From an uncultured Mycoplasmataceae bacterium (lineage in GTDB: Bacteria > Bacillota_I > Bacilli_A > Mycoplasmatales > Mycoplasmoidaceae), in contig CASEPW010000080.1 in assembly GCA_949289925.1 (NCBI GenBank), positions 1 to 8,000 of the forward strand: 8,000 bases of DNA, written 5' to 3'. Below, piece after piece: positions 6,379 through 8,000 of this stretch. How positions within the stretch are numbered: position 1 is the stretch's first letter; every line of letters begins with the position of its first letter. The notes under the pieces were generated by a model. That model worked only from the letters and a program-made list of their open reading frames with translations. It did not search any database and had not been told where the DNA came from. Made by a program: the position numbers and the translations under genes.

Positions 6379-7824
6379 ATGAAGAGAAGAAAAATAGATA
6401 CAAGCAATTTTAAATTACCTAGTTCTAAATTAGCAAGAAGTAGACTTGAAAAAGCAAAAATTATAAAAAAAGCCTATGTCTTTAATGAAAATATGAAAGA
6501 TTTTGGAAAAAACAAAACATATCACATTAGAACATATGGTTGCCAATCAAATGTTAGAGATAGTGAAACATTAAAAGGTATTTGTGAAGATATGAGTTAT
6601 AAATGAACAGATGATATCATGAATGCTGATCTTGTAATTTTAAATACTTGTGCAATTAGAGAAAATGCTGAAAATAAAGTATTTGGTGAATTTGGATTAC
6701 TTAAATCGTCTAAAATTAAAAATCCTAATATGATTTTAGGAATGACAGGTTGTATGGGACAATCTGAAAGTGTTGTTAATAAAATATTAACTAAGTATCA
6801 ACACGTAGATTTTGTTATAGGTACACATAATATACATGAATTAGCTAATATTATTGAAAGAGTTAAATATGAAAAACAAATGATTGTTGATGTTTGATCT
6901 CAAGAAGGAAATGTAATTGAAGACACACCAGTAATTAGAGATAACAACATTAAAGCTTGAGTTAATATAATGTATGGTTGTGATAAATTTTGTACATATT
7001 GCATTGTCCCATATACAAGAGGGAAAATTAGAAGTAGAGAAATGCAAGATATTTTGAATGAAGTTAATGGATTAATTTCACAAGGTTATAAGGAAATAAC
7101 ATTGTTAGGCCAAAATGTTAATTCTTATGGAAAAGATTTTGAAAATAGTAATATATCTTTTGCTGACTTATTAGAAGAAGTTGCTAAAACAGGAATAAAA
7201 AGGATAAGATTTGCAACATCAAATCCTTGAAATTGAGACAATAGAATTGTTGATATTGCTAAAAAATATGAAAATATTATGCCATATTTTCATTTACCTA
7301 TTCAATCAGGTAGTGAAGAAATTTTATTTAAAATGAATAGACAAATGAAAATTGACGATTATATAGAAAAAGTTGAATATATAAGAAAGAATTTGCCTTC
7401 ATGTGCTATTACTACAGATTTAATTGTTGGTTTTCCAAATGAAACAGATAAAGATTTTAAAAAAACTTTAGATCTTTATAAAAAAATTAAATACGATAAC
7501 GCATATACTTTTATTTATTCAAAAAGAGAAAATACTCCTGCAGCAATTATGGAAGATAAAATAAATAAAGAAACAAAGAAAAAAAGATTAGCTGAATTAA
7601 ATGAACTTGTAAAAAAATATGCTTCTGAAAATAATCAAAAATTTGTTAATAAAGTAGTTGAGGTTTTGGTTGAAGGGCCTTCTAAATCTAACCCTAATAA
7701 ATTAACTGGGTATTCAAAAGAATGAAAAGTTGTTAATTTCGATGGAAATGCAAAGCCTGGTGAGTTTGCTAATGTCAAAATAACTTCAGCTAGTAGATTT
7801 TCATTAAACGGAAAACAAATATAA
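6379..7824 (+). CDS. miaB: tRNA-2-methylthio-N6-isopentenyladenosine synthase (MiaB)
   Basis: MiaB is a radical-SAM enzyme that methylthiolates isopentenyl-A37 in tRNAs reading codons that begin with U. The 481-residue protein has the three parts of the family. The N-terminal methylthiotransferase domain (about 48-165) has its three cluster cysteines, Cys55 (TYGCQSN), Cys91 ([10 protein letters not shown]) and Cys125 (GCMGQ). The radical-SAM core has CDKFCTYC, Cys201/205/208. A C-terminal TRAM RNA-binding domain runs from about 415 to the end. An N-terminal extension of about 47 basic residues precedes the first domain; extensions of this kind are known in Firmicute MiaB. Six TGA codons (6604, 6895, 6958, 7228, 7234, 7723) encode Trp, so the standard code breaks the gene into several pieces. 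The ATG lies beside a TATAAT box. It is divergent from trpS. Its partner miaA is not in the window. Confidence 0.95.
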
Positions 7825-8000
7825 AGATTTTTTATAATGTTATTGGAAAGATAAAATTTAACAGTTTTTATAACTACATTTTATATTTAATCATAAAAAA
7901 GAAGTGTAGATAATTTTGGGGAAACTACTTTTAAGGATTAACATTAAAAAGTATAAAAACTATTAATCCTTGATATTAAAATTATAATCTATCATCAAAT
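7825..8000. other. Non-coding right end after miaB
   Basis: I find no supportable gene in these 176 bases. TATAAT appears at 7833-7838 and a symmetric ATTATAAT at 7981-7988; the latter could be the -10 box of a gene starting just beyond the window. One - strand frame is open from the right edge to a TAA at 7963-7965 (last residues LMIDYNFNIKD), which could be the tail of a converging gene, but 11 codons cannot prove it. Confidence 0.4.
7933..7971. repeat. Inverted repeat, 9-bp arms
   Basis: AAGGATTAA (7933-7941) and TTAATCCTT (7963-7971) are perfect inverse complements with a 21-base loop, extendable by a G-U and an A-U pair outward. A T-run does not follow on either strand, so it is not a standard intrinsic terminator. 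It may end miaB transcripts, lying about 110 bases past the stop, or be a chance pairing in AT-rich DNA. Confidence 0.35.

Noticed and set aside
6841..7047. - strand open frame of 68 codons inside miaB
   Set aside because: It is antisense to the radical-SAM region of miaB, which is clearly the real gene.
6379..7725. miaB as a degraded pseudogene in four pieces
   Set aside because: The breaks are all TGA at tryptophan positions, and every catalytic cysteine and the TRAM domain are intact with TGA read as Trp.
7900..7932. Intrinsic terminator for a - strand gene, from the GTAG/CTAC pairing flanked by an A-run
   Set aside because: Only four consecutive pairs form before mismatches, the loop is about 15 bases, and no gene on that strand can be shown.

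Overview
The window is very AT-rich and only makes sense if UGA is read as tryptophan (translation table 4). Several conserved genes run straight through in-frame TGA codons at tryptophan positions, and no TGG tryptophan codon appears in any gene here. This points to a Mollicute of the Mycoplasma type. The genus and species cannot be told from the sequence alone.

Layout, left to right. (1) A 127-residue acidic protein of unknown function on the + strand (30-413), starting almost exactly at its predicted transcription start. (2) Converging on it from the - strand is a large predicted surface or secreted protein of about 933 residues (445-3245). Its frame is broken once, at a run of eight A on the coding strand (2232-2239). 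One extra A, or a -1 ribosomal slip, restores one continuous protein. (3) Two bases upstream of this gene, on the same strand, is rpsO (ribosomal protein S15), whose 3' end carries the ribosome binding site of the surface-protein gene. (4) Divergent from rpsO is an RluA-family 23S rRNA pseudouridine synthase with an S4 domain (3606-4472). (5) Its stop codon abuts, with no gap, the stop of a Cof-type HAD phosphatase on the - strand (4473-5324). The junction is an 18-bp perfect palindrome. (6) The HAD gene overlaps the end of trpS by one base (TAATG), so trpS-HAD forms an operon. (7) Divergent from trpS is miaB (6379-7824), followed by about 176 bases with no gene that I can support.

How the genes fit together. 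rpsO, the pseudouridine synthase, trpS and miaB all serve translation: ribosome assembly, rRNA modification, tRNA charging and tRNA modification. trpS and miaB share a 62-base divergent promoter region. Both may act on tRNA-Trp, which matters in an organism whose tryptophan codons here are all UGA.

Starts fall into two classes. Genes headed by their own promoter next to the start (the 127-residue gene, the pseudouridine synthase, trpS, miaB) have a -10 box 6-8 bases before ATG and no Shine-Dalgarno, which predicts leaderless or nearly leaderless mRNAs. rpsO and the two downstream operon genes have clear Shine-Dalgarno sequences. The two features most worth follow-up are the broken or slippery frame of the surface protein and the unknown first gene. 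I see no CRISPR array, insertion sequence, or rRNA or tRNA gene.
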